This document shows, piece by piece, positions 37,630 to 45,934 of a stretch of DNA of 64,000 bases. This DNA comes from Pseudomonadota bacterium (GTDB lineage Bacteria; Pseudomonadota; Gammaproteobacteria; Steroidobacterales; Steroidobacteraceae). The stretch is from assembly GCA_025357635.1 (NCBI GenBank), contig JANXOV010000004.1, forward strand, positions 111,032 to 175,031. The letters are read 5' to 3'. Position 1 is the stretch's first letter. Each line of letters opens with the position of its first letter. The translations under genes and the position numbers were made by a program. The notes under the pieces are model-generated. The model did no database searches. It was not told the origin of the DNA and saw nothing but the letters and a program-made list of their open reading frames with translations.

Positions 37630-39452
37630 TTCACCGTCACGCCGACCGGCGTCGATGCGATGCCATTGGCCACGACGACCAGGGAACCCGCGCCGGTTTC
37701 CGTGCCCGCCGCCACGGTGAACTGCGTGGAAACGGCACGGCTGCCGGTCGCCACGCCCATGGTGCTGTGATCGTGAGTGCGCGCGTAGAACACATGACCC
37801 GTTGCGGTATTGGTGATGCGCACCAGGGGATAGTTGGTGGCGGCATTGAATTCATCACCGACATTGGCGGCCTGCGACAGGCCGTTGAATTGCGTGCCGG
37901 AGATCGTGTACGTCGAGCCGCGAGTGACGCTCGCCGGAGAGGCGGTGATGGTCGGCGCCCAGGCTGGATTGGCGCTGCCGCCGCCCGCATAAATCTGCGT
38001 GACGCCACCGCTCACCAATGCCTGACCGCTGGGCAGGGGCAGAACGAAGTACAGCGTGCTGCCGCCGTTGCTCGGCAAAGTGCCCGTGAGCGTCATCGCC
38101 GTCCCGTCAAATTCGTAAAAGTTGCCCGAGGGTGAGGCGACCAACACATGCCCGGAGGGCAGCAAGGCCGCACTGGCATCCAAGGCACTGTCGCCCACGC
38201 CGAAATCCGGTCCTACTCTGAAACTTCCGGGGTCCGCAGGCGTGGGTCCGGGCGTGTAGATCGCCGTGTGACCCGTGTTTCCCCCATTATCGGCGCCGGT
38301 GGCAAAGACGCTTCCATCGGGCAGCAACAGGGCGGGACCGACTTCGCCCGGCGGGAAGTAAGTGCCCGCCGGTCCCGGACCATAGCTGACGCCACCGACC
38401 ACCTGAACCGGCGCCGGACCATAGGTCAGACCGTTGGGGTAGCTCGTGGGCGAGGTCAGAACGACGGGTGTATTGCCGTCGCTGTACCACTGCGCGGCGA
38501 GCGGATCATAGTGTTCGGCGTGCGGCGGAGTCCCGACGTCGATGGTGAACAGATTGCCATTGGGCAACAACGTCCAGCCTTCCTCGGGGAAATCATCCGC
38601 TTTGCCGGTGGTGGGCAGCGACGTCCAGGTCAGACTCACCGGGTCCAGACGCCACATTTCCCGCCCCAGCTTCGTGCCGAAAACGAAGCTGCCGTCCGGC
38701 ATGACGGTCGAGGGCGGATCGCCGATATAGTCGACGCCAGGCGGTGGCGCAATCATGGTCCATCCATCGGCAACCGGATCGTAAAGTGCGGACATGTTGG
38801 TCAGCGCGCTGGGAGCGAAGGGCGTGGCATATTGGTTCTGGTTGTATTCGCCGCCGACGAACAGCACCCGCCCGTCCGCCAGCACCGCTTCCGCCCCCGC
38901 ATCGGGTGCGTAACCAGCCGGCGGGCTCGCAAGCTGCCGCCACGTGCCCTTCCCATAGTCGCCGAAGGCGTCAGGTGTCAGCCCATAGAACACGCCGGCG
39001 TCGTTGATCGACTGCATCATGACGCGGCCGTCGGTCAGCAGCAGACTCAGATAGCCGCCGGCCGGTGCAGGGTTGGCCAGAGCCGTGAACGCAATGGTGG
39101 TGCAGGCGACAGCCACATTCGTCACGTTCGCGCTGCCCACGGTGCCCGAACCGTTCGTGACCACGCAGTCCTGCGATGGCGAGGAAGGCTGCGTCACCAC
39201 GCTCACGGAATATGCGGCGCCGCTGCCCAGACGCCCCGGAAGAGCGAATGCACCCGATGCGGATACTGCGAAGCCCGTGTCGAGGTTGTTCTGCAGGACA
39301 AGGCCCGACCCGCTGAGCCCGCTGACCGTGCCGCCCACCGTGTAGGTCGGCGGCGGTGCGGACGAACCGCCGCCGCCCCCGCCGCACGCGGCAAGCAACA
39401 TCAATGGCATCGCGAGGATGCCTTTCGCCCAATGCGCCGCGCAACGATTCAT
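37626..39452 (-). CDS. Kelch-repeat lipoprotein
   Basis: 608 residues from the ATG at 39452. The lipobox LLAACGGGGGG anchors it to a membrane. Residues about 50-130 form a beta domain (GTVSGLSGSGLVLQNN), common in proteobacterial surface lipoproteins. The middle has kelch/galactose-oxidase-like repeats (AVLADGRVLFVGGEYN, ALLLPDGSVFATGADNG, LPSGHVLVASPSG) and the C-terminal ~100 residues look like the Ig-like DUF1929 domain of galactose oxidases. No copper-ligand set was confirmed. Its TGA is shared with the start of the multi-PAS kinase, so expression is coupled. Confidence 0.82.
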   Translation of the reverse strand: MNRCAAHWAKGILAMPLMLLAACGGGGGGSSAPPPTYTVGGTVSGLSGSGLVLQNNLDTGFAVSASGAFALPGRLGSGAAYSVSVVTQPSSPSQDCVVTNGSGTVGSANVTNVAVACTTIAFTALANPAPAGGYLSLLLTDGRVMMQSINDAGVFYGLTPDAFGDYGKGTWRQLASPPAGYAPDAGAEAVLADGRVLFVGGEYNQNQYATPFAPSALTNMSALYDPVADGWTMIAPPPGVDYIGDPPSTVMPDGSFVFGTKLGREMWRLDPVSLTWTSLPTTGKADDFPEEGWTLLPNGNLFTIDVGTPPHAEHYDPLAAQWYSDGNTPVVLTSPTSYPNGLTYGPAPVQVVGGVSYGPGPAGTYFPPGEVGPALLLPDGSVFATGADNGGNTGHTAIYTPGPTPADPGSFRVGPDFGVGDSALDASAALLPSGHVLVASPSGNFYEFDGTAMTLTGTLPSNGGSTLYFVLPLPSGQALVSGGVTQIYAGGGSANPAWAPTITASPASVTRGSTYTISGTQFNGLSQAANVGDEFNAATNYPLVRITNTATGHVFYARTHDHSTMGVATGSRAVSTQFTVAAGTETGAGSLVVVANGIASTPVGVTVN

Positions 39453-39483
39453 GGCGAAGCAAGACCCGGCGCAGGTTCCGGGA

Positions 39484-39819
39484 TCAAGCGGCCGTCTGTC
39501 CTTGCGCATATCGATTCGGGGTCTTTGCTTCCTGCGCACACCAGATGATCAGGATGATCCATCCGACGATCGGAATCAGGCCCAGCAGCTGCAGCCAGCC
39601 GCTGCGGTCGGTGTCGTGCAGCCGGCGCGCGCCGACGGCGATGGACGGAAGAAAGGTTGCCACCGAGAACGCCGCGGATAATTTGGAACTGAGCGCGCCG
39701 AGCACGCCGGTTGCGATGAAGGTGAACAACACCCACCACCAGAATTCCGGCCTGGAGGCACAGCCATTGAAGTCTGCATATTTCTTGAAACAGGTGCTGA
39801 CGGAGTCGCCGAAGTTCAT
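39484..39819 (-). CDS. DUF805 membrane protein
   Basis: A 111-residue protein with the DUF805 hallmark CASRPEFWWWVLF (R-x-E-F/Y-W), GARRLHDTDRSGWLQL and about three to four membrane helices. Family members are small inner-membrane proteins of unknown role. Ends 31 bases before the kelch lipoprotein start on the same strand. Confidence 0.88.
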   Translation of the reverse strand: MNFGDSVSTCFKKYADFNGCASRPEFWWWVLFTFIATGVLGALSSKLSAAFSVATFLPSIAVGARRLHDTDRSGWLQLLGLIPIVGWIILIIWCAQEAKTPNRYAQGQTAA

Positions 39820-39925
39820 GCTGGTTTTCTCCTATTGTTGTGCTGCGGGCCGAGTATACGGCAGTGTTGCATCGTCTGACGCCAGGTTATTCGGGTCATG
39901 GGAGTTGAGTCGACTGATTGCGAGG

Positions 39926-40897
39926 TCAATGATCCTCGCAGGCTGCCGGATCTTTCGGTCCTACATCCGGCGATGCGCGAATCTCGGCAGCGCTGTCCGC
40001 AACCGCCAAGGCAAACCGGCCCGATCCAGCGGAGGCGAGCGCACGGCCGATCTCCTCCTCGGCAAGTTCCCGGCAGCCTTCCCGTAACAGCGCCAGGGCG
40101 AGGTTGTTGCGGGCGGCCGCATTGTCAGGCTCGTGCCTGAGCAGTTCGCGGTAGGCCGTTCGGGCCTCACGCCAATGGCCTTGGCTCCACGCGATGTTAC
40201 CCAACCCCAGCCACGCACGCGGATCGTCCGGCCAGCGCGAAAGCCCAGCGCGGTAGGCCATCTCGGCCGGCTGGGCGCGCCCCGCTGCTTCCAGGCCGCT
40301 CACCGCCTCCAGGTATCGTTGTGAGTCCGTATCCGCCGGTAACTGCGGCGGAGTCAGTGCGATCATTGCCCAGGAATCGGCCCGTCGCCAGGTCGCCTCG
40401 AAGCGCCCCGCCGCCAGAGTTTCGCGGGCCTTCGTGCCCGAGCGCAGGATGTACTGGCGGTGCGCCGGGTCGAATCCGACGACCACTGCAAAATGCCAGA
40501 TCGGTGCGCTGCGAAAGCCAAAGTTCTGCAGCACCAGCACCGGGTAGCCTGCACGGACCTCGCGCAGCAAAGCATCCGTGGTGGACGCAAGAATGTACGG
40601 CAGGCGATCGTGGCGGCGCGCGGATCCGACCAGTTCTGCCTGCAGGCTACCGCGCCGGCCGGGCAGGTACACTTGCGGAACGAGTTCGTCGGGTGTGACG
40701 GCAACGCCCGTGGCAGCAAGCACGGTGGCGAGTGCCGCCGGACCGCACTGGTATCTATCTTGAGGAAAAAACGGAACGGCGGTCAGTTCTATCCGCGCAG
40801 GCTCCATATCGGATTGTGTTTCTCGAACCGTACCGCAGGCCGCGCAGAGACCCGCGAGCAATGCTGCAAACAGGACCCGGAGAGTTTCCCCCCTCAC
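39926..40897 (-). CDS. PA2778-family cysteine peptidase lipoprotein with TPRs
   Basis: A 323-residue protein: lipobox AGLCAACG, a papain-like C39-type peptidase domain with the nucleophile in YQCGPAALATVLAATG, the His in PIWHFAVVVGFD and the region QYILRSGT, then TPR-like helices (about 215-300: DDPRAWLGLGNIAWSQGHW, HEPDNAAARNNLALALL). C39 peptidases cut after double-glycine leaders; here it is a stand-alone lipoprotein. It overlaps by 4 bases (ATGA) the small PA2779-type gene upstream, the pairing known from Pseudomonas PA2779-PA2778. Substrate unknown. Confidence 0.83.
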   Translation of the reverse strand: MRGETLRVLFAALLAGLCAACGTVRETQSDMEPARIELTAVPFFPQDRYQCGPAALATVLAATGVAVTPDELVPQVYLPGRRGSLQAELVGSARRHDRLPYILASTTDALLREVRAGYPVLVLQNFGFRSAPIWHFAVVVGFDPAHRQYILRSGTKARETLAAGRFEATWRRADSWAMIALTPPQLPADTDSQRYLEAVSGLEAAGRAQPAEMAYRAGLSRWPDDPRAWLGLGNIAWSQGHWREARTAYRELLRHEPDNAAARNNLALALLREGCRELAEEEIGRALASAGSGRFALAVADSAAEIRASPDVGPKDPAACEDH

Positions 40898-41295
40898 CGA
40901 CGATGGGTGAAGATATGAATCACTCCGATGTAGTCCAGAATCAGCAAAACCACGAACACGATGCCGATGACGGCCAGAATACCTCCGTCGGCACCCGCCG
41001 GAGCCTGATCAATGCGCTGCGCCAGACTGCCGATTTCACGATCCGTCAGTGCAGCCACCCGTGCCTGCACCTGCTCGGGCGTGACTCCGTATGCCGCCAG
41101 GCTTTTCTGAACTTCGGCTCGCGCCAATTGTGCCTGGACCTTGGCAAGATTTGCGCTGCGCGCCTCCTGCGTATCGAACCCAAAAGTGCTGGCAGTGCTG
41201 ATGATCCCGGCCTGAGCAACCGCCGGCAGAATCGAAGAGGATACGAACGCCACCATCGTGACGGCGACCAAGGTTCTTGGCATCAGCGCTCTCAT
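40894..41295 (-). CDS. PA2779-family small membrane protein
   Basis: A 133-residue protein: a signal-like N-terminal helix (about 8-28), then an amphipathic middle with the conserved run VQAQLARAEVQKSLAAYGV and TPEQVQARVAALTDREI, and a C-terminal membrane helix (AVIGIVFVVLLILDYIGV). Partner of the PA2778-type peptidase. Predicted inner-membrane anchored with the middle exposed to the periplasm. The pair may form a protease with a dedicated regulator or substrate, but this is conjecture. Confidence 0.8.
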   Translation of the reverse strand: MRALMPRTLVAVTMVAFVSSSILPAVAQAGIISTASTFGFDTQEARSANLAKVQAQLARAEVQKSLAAYGVTPEQVQARVAALTDREIGSLAQRIDQAPAGADGGILAVIGIVFVVLLILDYIGVIHIFTHRR

Positions 41296-41409
41296 TGTTT
41301 ACTCCCGGTAGAATCTAACCGCAGATTGGATCACGAGAGAAACTCGCAGGTCTAGCGTCGCCGATGGCAGACAGACGGAGAGTCCATCGCCTGCTTTGCA
41401 GCCGAACGC

Positions 41410-42156
41410 CTACCAAATACCACCCAACGCCACGGTGATCGCCTCCCCATTCACGCCCCCCGCCGCATCGCTGCACAGGAATGCGATCACCTCCGCCACC
41501 TCGCGCGGCTCCAGCACCCGGTTCTGTGGATAGATGGCGGCACGCTCGCTCCACACCTGCTCCACCGTGATGCCGCGCTGCTCCGCCGAGGTCCTCGCCG
41601 AGCGCTCCGCCATTTCGGTTCGCACCCAACCCGGCAGCACCGCATTGGAGGTGACGCCGAACGGCCCCGCATCCTGCGCGACGGCGCGAGCGAGACCGAT
41701 CACACCATGCTTGGAGGCCGTGTAGGCGCTGCCCGACCGCTCCGCTTTTTCGCCCGCAGTCGAACTGGTGAAGACGAGCCGGCCGAAGCCGCGCTTGCAC
41801 ATGCCGCCCACCGTGAGCCGCGCAAGTTCAAACGGCGCGTCGAGATTGATGCGCATCGTCTCGCGCCACACGGCCGGATCCTGTTCCCACACCAGCTTCT
41901 CGTGGGCCGAGCCGATGCCGTGGTTCACCACCAGCAGATCGATCGGGCCGAGGCGGCGCTCGGTCTCCGCGACGGCCCGGGCGCAGCCCTCGGTCGTGCC
42001 GAGGTCGGCGGCTACGTAATCCAGACCGACGGACGCCAGTTCCGTTGAGCTGCGCGCGACCGTCATCACGCGGGCTCCCGCCGCCGACAGCAGCAATGCT
42101 ACTTCGCGCCCAATGCCGCGGCCACCGCCCGTCACCAACGCTACGCGTCCCTTCAT
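41410..42156 (-). CDS. Short-chain dehydrogenase/reductase
   Basis: A 248-residue classical SDR: GGGRGIG cofactor loop at about 11-17, NHGIGSA, VFTSSTAG with the Ser, and YTASKHG with the catalytic Tyr/Lys; it ends in GEAITVALGG-like residues. Oxidises or reduces an alcohol/ketone with NAD(P). It looks enzymatically complete, unlike the SDR domain at 32863-34107. Alone on its strand, 43 bases from the Moco gene upstream, which might share its promoter. Confidence 0.88.
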   Translation of the reverse strand: MKGRVALVTGGGRGIGREVALLLSAAGARVMTVARSSTELASVGLDYVAADLGTTEGCARAVAETERRLGPIDLLVVNHGIGSAHEKLVWEQDPAVWRETMRINLDAPFELARLTVGGMCKRGFGRLVFTSSTAGEKAERSGSAYTASKHGVIGLARAVAQDAGPFGVTSNAVLPGWVRTEMAERSARTSAEQRGITVEQVWSERAAIYPQNRVLEPREVAEVIAFLCSDAAGGVNGEAITVALGGIW

Positions 42157-42199
42157 CGCTGCTCTCCCGTGTTCGTAGCGACCCTACTTCCCTGTCCGC

Positions 42200-42964
42200 C
42201 TACTGCCCCGCATACCACAGCGCATTGTCCGAATCCTCCCACCAGCCACCGCGGCCCTTGCCAAAGCCGGTGAGGCGATCGACCACCTCGACGCGATCGA
42301 CATATTTCGCATTTTTGTAGCCGATCTGCGTCTCCACGCGCAAACGCAAGGGCGCACCGTGTCCAACCGGCAACGGCTTGCCGTTCATCTCATAGGCCAG
42401 GATGGTCTGCGGATGATAGGCATCGAACAGGTCGAGGCTTTCGTAGTAGAACTCGCCGTTGGAATCCTTCTTGTCGAGGCAGTGGAACACCACGTATTTT
42501 GCAGACGCGACAACCCCCGCCATCGTCAGCAGCAGTCCCAGCGGTACGCCGCCCCACTGCCCGATCGCATTCCAGCCTTCATCACAGGCGTGCATGGTGA
42601 TCTGCGAGCGCATGGCAAGACGCTTCAAGTCCTGCAGCGATAGCGCAAGCGGTTGGCGCACCAGCCCGTGCACCCGCAGTCGCCAGTCGCGAAATCCGCT
42701 TTCCACCATGCGCTGGTAGTCAGCGCCCGGCGCCACGCGGCTGCCGTTCACGGGAAAGTGCGCCGACACCTCGGCCTGCGAGAACTCGCGGGCCAGCGGC
42801 CGCTTGGCCAGGATCAACCGCTGGGTGCGCAGCGTGAGGCGCTCGGCGCCATCGACGAACGCCCTCGACCAGTCCTCGTTTCGAACCAATTCGATGCCCA
42901 GCGCCGCCGCGGCGCCGGCGCCCACGGCCGTCAGCACCGATCGCCGCGTCCATAGCGTGCTCAT
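42200..42964 (-). CDS. Molybdopterin-dependent oxidoreductase (sulfite-oxidase fold, MsrP-like)
   Basis: A 254-residue protein with a twin-arginine-type signal (TRRSVLTAVGAGAAAAL) and the sulfite oxidase molybdenum fold: HACDEGWNAIGQW supplies the Mo-coordinating Cys and VVFHCLDKKDSNG and MNGKPLPVGHGAPLRLRVE follow the family pattern. MsrP-like proteins reduce methionine sulfoxide in the periplasm, others oxidise sulfite; the substrate here is open. Its start overlaps the cytochrome b stop (ATGA), so the electron donor is its neighbour. Confidence 0.87.
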   Translation of the reverse strand: MSTLWTRRSVLTAVGAGAAAALGIELVRNEDWSRAFVDGAERLTLRTQRLILAKRPLAREFSQAEVSAHFPVNGSRVAPGADYQRMVESGFRDWRLRVHGLVRQPLALSLQDLKRLAMRSQITMHACDEGWNAIGQWGGVPLGLLLTMAGVVASAKYVVFHCLDKKDSNGEFYYESLDLFDAYHPQTILAYEMNGKPLPVGHGAPLRLRVETQIGYKNAKYVDRVEVVDRLTGFGKGRGGWWEDSDNALWYAGQ

Positions 42965-43782
42965 GGCGTCTCCTTGTGAAGACGGTAGTAGCCGGTCAAC
43001 ATCGCGCCCAATTGATTCACGATGCCGGCGACGAAGGATTGGAAGACGTGCACGAGAATGAACAGGATCATGAGTGCAGCAAAAAGCGCGTGCAGGGTTC
43101 GCGCCGACTCGCGCCCGCCGAACAGCGTGAACAACTCCGGGAAGCGAAGAGTCACGGCGTTCGACATTGTCAGCCCCGTGAGCACCATCAGCGGCAGCAG
43201 CAAGCCAAGCACGGCAAGGTAGGCCAGCTTCTGCAACAGGTTGTACTGGCGGTCATCCGCGCGCCGCAAGGTCAGGTGCTGCCAGAAATCGCGGCGGATC
43301 GCGGCGGGCGCGAGCTGCGCTGAAGTCGGCAGCCACATGCGGCCCAAGCGTCGGCTGAGCAGCAGATACACCGCATACGCGGCCGCAGCCGTCACCAACA
43401 CCCAAGCCAGCGCGAAGTGCCAGGCCCTAAGGCCGCCAAAATGCCAGCTCTCCGGCGCGTTGAAGATCATGAAGTAGGTGCCGTCGTTACCGTAATCGAA
43501 CGGCACGCCGGTAATGCCCGTGACATCGAACTTTGCGTGCCCGATGTTCAAGACCGCGGGCGCCGCATGGCCGGCAACCGCCGGTCCTGCAGGGTCGAGG
43601 CCGACCACCGCTGCCGTGCCTTCGTTACCCACCTCACCCCAATACAGTCGCGGGTGCACGTTCAGGATGCAGATGCCGGTAAAGAGCAGACCCAGGACGG
43701 TGGCGGCCGTCAGCCAATGCCACAACCTCACCGGCAGCGGATGCCGGTAGGTCTCGTCGGTCAAATTACCGCTTAAATCCAA
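42961..43782 (-). CDS. Cytochrome b561-type membrane heme protein
   Basis: A 273-residue protein with about five hydrophobic segments and paired His in PVRLWHWLT, RTLHALFAALMILFI and HVFQSFVAG, the pattern of prokaryotic cytochrome b561/Ni-Fe hydrogenase b subunits. It would pass quinol electrons to the exported molybdopterin enzyme encoded next. The N-terminal segment before the first helix carries a charged tail. Confidence 0.82.
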   Translation of the reverse strand: MDLSGNLTDETYRHPLPVRLWHWLTAATVLGLLFTGICILNVHPRLYWGEVGNEGTAAVVGLDPAGPAVAGHAAPAVLNIGHAKFDVTGITGVPFDYGNDGTYFMIFNAPESWHFGGLRAWHFALAWVLVTAAAAYAVYLLLSRRLGRMWLPTSAQLAPAAIRRDFWQHLTLRRADDRQYNLLQKLAYLAVLGLLLPLMVLTGLTMSNAVTLRFPELFTLFGGRESARTLHALFAALMILFILVHVFQSFVAGIVNQLGAMLTGYYRLHKETP

Positions 43783-43801
43783 GTCAGCGCTCCAATGAAC
43801 C

Positions 43802-45820
43802 TTACTTCAAAAACCGGTCAAACCACCCCACCACGCGCGTCATCACATCGGCCTGATCTTCATGCTTTTGAAACGCATGCCCCTCGTCAGGATACACCAC
43901 GAACTCCGTGGTCACGCCGAGCCGGCGCAACGCATTCCAATACTCATAAGACTGAGTGACCGGCACTTCCGCATCGCGGTCCCCGCTCAGCAGCAGCGTG
44001 GGCGTGCGCGCGTTCTTGATGAAGGTCATGGGCGAACTGCGCTCGTAGACCTTGGGATCCTCGTACACCGATGCGCCGAAGAACGGCAGCATCCAGGTGT
44101 CGATGTTGTTGGTGCCGTAGTAGCTCTGCCAGTTTGACAATCCTGCGCCTGACACAGCAGCCGCAAAGCGGTTCGTTTGGGTGATGGCCCACATGGTCAT
44201 GTAGCCGCCATAGCTCCAGCCGACGATACCCACGCGCGCAGGGTCCACCGGCGCCTGCGCCGTGACCGCATCCAGGCCGCGCAGGATGTCGCGCAGATCG
44301 CCATAACCGAAGTCACGGACATTGGCGCGCGCGAAGGCCGCACCCTGGCCATAGCTGCCGCGTGGGTTGGGCGCAAAGACGAAGAAGCCGCGGCTGGCCA
44401 GCACGGCGTCGTAGGCTTCAGCGCCCGTCGGGAACAAGGGATAATGCGCAAACGCCGGGCCGCCGTGTACATTCACCACCAGCGGATAGCGTTTGCCGGG
44501 CTCCACCACCGGCGGTGCGATCAGCATGCCCTGGATGCTGAATTCATCGCTCTTCCAAAAGACGTTCGTCGCCTTTCCGGTCAGCGGCCGCACGCCGGCA
44601 TTGAACGCGGAGATGCGCTTCCACTTGCCCGGCGCGCCGGTTTCAATCTCGGGTGGCGAGGTATAGGACTGGCGAATGACGGCCGACTGTTTGCCGTCCC
44701 GCGACAGCGAGATGCCCGCATCGCCCGGCGCAAAGCCTATCAGGCTGTTCGCCCAGATCATCTGCGGCGCGCGCCACAGTTCCCGCTGCGAGCGCGCGTC
44801 GGCATCGATCTCGTACAGCACGCCATCGCCGGCTGCGAAGCCGGTGGCCACCAGATGTTTGGGGGAATGGTTCCAGGTGATCGTATTGATCGATGCTTTG
44901 AGATTGGGCGTGACGTTGACGGGCTCGCCGCCCGCCGCCGCCACGACGAACACATCCCCGCCGGTGATGCCCTCATCGCTCATGATCCCGCCGATGAAAG
45001 CGATGCGGGCGCCATCGCCGGACCAGCGCGGAGAGGCCATCTGCATCGCGGGTTTGAGAATCTGCGTGATGGCGCCGCTGCGCGCATCGATGAGGTCGAG
45101 TTCGGCCAGCCACCAGTTGGCATCGCCGGAGCCGTGCGCCGCGGTGACGACGAAGCGCGTGCCATCCGGCGACCAATCATATTCATAGACGTTCAGATCG
45201 GGCGGGCCGAGCAGCGCGGGTTCACCACCACTCACGGGAATCACAGCAAGTCGCTGTTCGAACACCGTCGAGGACAGCACCCCCGCATCGCGCGACAACG
45301 GGTTCAGGGGGCCGGGTGTCTTGGGGGCACCGTAAGAATAGAGAAAGGCGACCTGCTTGCCGTCCGGCGACCAGCGCGGCACATCGACCGGACCCTTGGC
45401 GTGGGTGATGATCCGCACCTGTTTGCCGCTGCCATTGGCCACCGCCAGCTGCGGTTGATCCTGCGCATCCGTGGTGACGAAGACCAGCTGCCGGCCATCG
45501 GGCGACCAGGCTGCGCCATGCTCATCGCAGGCCGTGCCGGGGCATGCCGTGAGCGGAACCGCGTGCGAACCGTCGCGGGCATTGGCGATGAACAGGGCCG
45601 AGATGTCCACGTCCGCCCCACCTCGCTTGCCGGGGATGGTGCGGCCGAATACCAAAGTCTTACCGTCGGGCGAGAGCGCCACCTCTCCCAGGGCTTGGAC
45701 TGATTGCAGGGATTTCAGTGCATCCTCGACACCGGCAGAGGGCGGCGCGGCGGCGAGCGCGTGCGTGGTGTAAAGAATCAGAGTGGCGGACAAGGCGGTA
45801 AACGCAGTCGTGATTTTCAT
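43802..45820 (-). CDS. Exported S9 family prolyl-oligopeptidase-like peptidase
   Basis: 672 residues from the ATG at 45820 (an ATG 24 bases upstream is alternative). A signal peptide ends ALAAAP. The first ~370 residues are TolB/DPP-IV-like beta-propeller repeats (ALSPDGKTLVFGR, AWSPDGRQLVFVTTD); the C-terminal catalytic domain has GWSYGGYM (Ser), LLSGDRDAEVP (Asp) and PDEGHAF (His). It releases dipeptides or short peptides in the periplasm. Divergent from the CocE-type hydrolase, 114 bp apart. Confidence 0.9.
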   Translation of the reverse strand: MKITTAFTALSATLILYTTHALAAAPPSAGVEDALKSLQSVQALGEVALSPDGKTLVFGRTIPGKRGGADVDISALFIANARDGSHAVPLTACPGTACDEHGAAWSPDGRQLVFVTTDAQDQPQLAVANGSGKQVRIITHAKGPVDVPRWSPDGKQVAFLYSYGAPKTPGPLNPLSRDAGVLSSTVFEQRLAVIPVSGGEPALLGPPDLNVYEYDWSPDGTRFVVTAAHGSGDANWWLAELDLIDARSGAITQILKPAMQMASPRWSGDGARIAFIGGIMSDEGITGGDVFVVAAAGGEPVNVTPNLKASINTITWNHSPKHLVATGFAAGDGVLYEIDADARSQRELWRAPQMIWANSLIGFAPGDAGISLSRDGKQSAVIRQSYTSPPEIETGAPGKWKRISAFNAGVRPLTGKATNVFWKSDEFSIQGMLIAPPVVEPGKRYPLVVNVHGGPAFAHYPLFPTGAEAYDAVLASRGFFVFAPNPRGSYGQGAAFARANVRDFGYGDLRDILRGLDAVTAQAPVDPARVGIVGWSYGGYMTMWAITQTNRFAAAVSGAGLSNWQSYYGTNNIDTWMLPFFGASVYEDPKVYERSSPMTFIKNARTPTLLLSGDRDAEVPVTQSYEYWNALRRLGVTTEFVVYPDEGHAFQKHEDQADVMTRVVGWFDRFLK

Positions 45821-45934
45821 ACCGGAAGCATACCAGCCCTGCAAAACGATCGGCCAAGCGAGTCGAGTTTCGCCCCCACCCGCTCTGCCGACAACTATGG
45901 CACCATCTCTCCATCATCCGACAGGAGCCGATCG

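Noticed and set aside
38148-39548. 466-residue plus-strand frame over the kelch lipoprotein
   Set aside because: Antisense shadow; low-complexity Arg/Gly composition and no start signal.
44177-45703. 508-residue open frame on the plus strand over the S9 peptidase gene
   Set aside because: It lies entirely antisense to a well-supported enzyme, has an Arg/His/Ala-rich shadow composition and no motif; GC-rich genes here routinely leave such frames.
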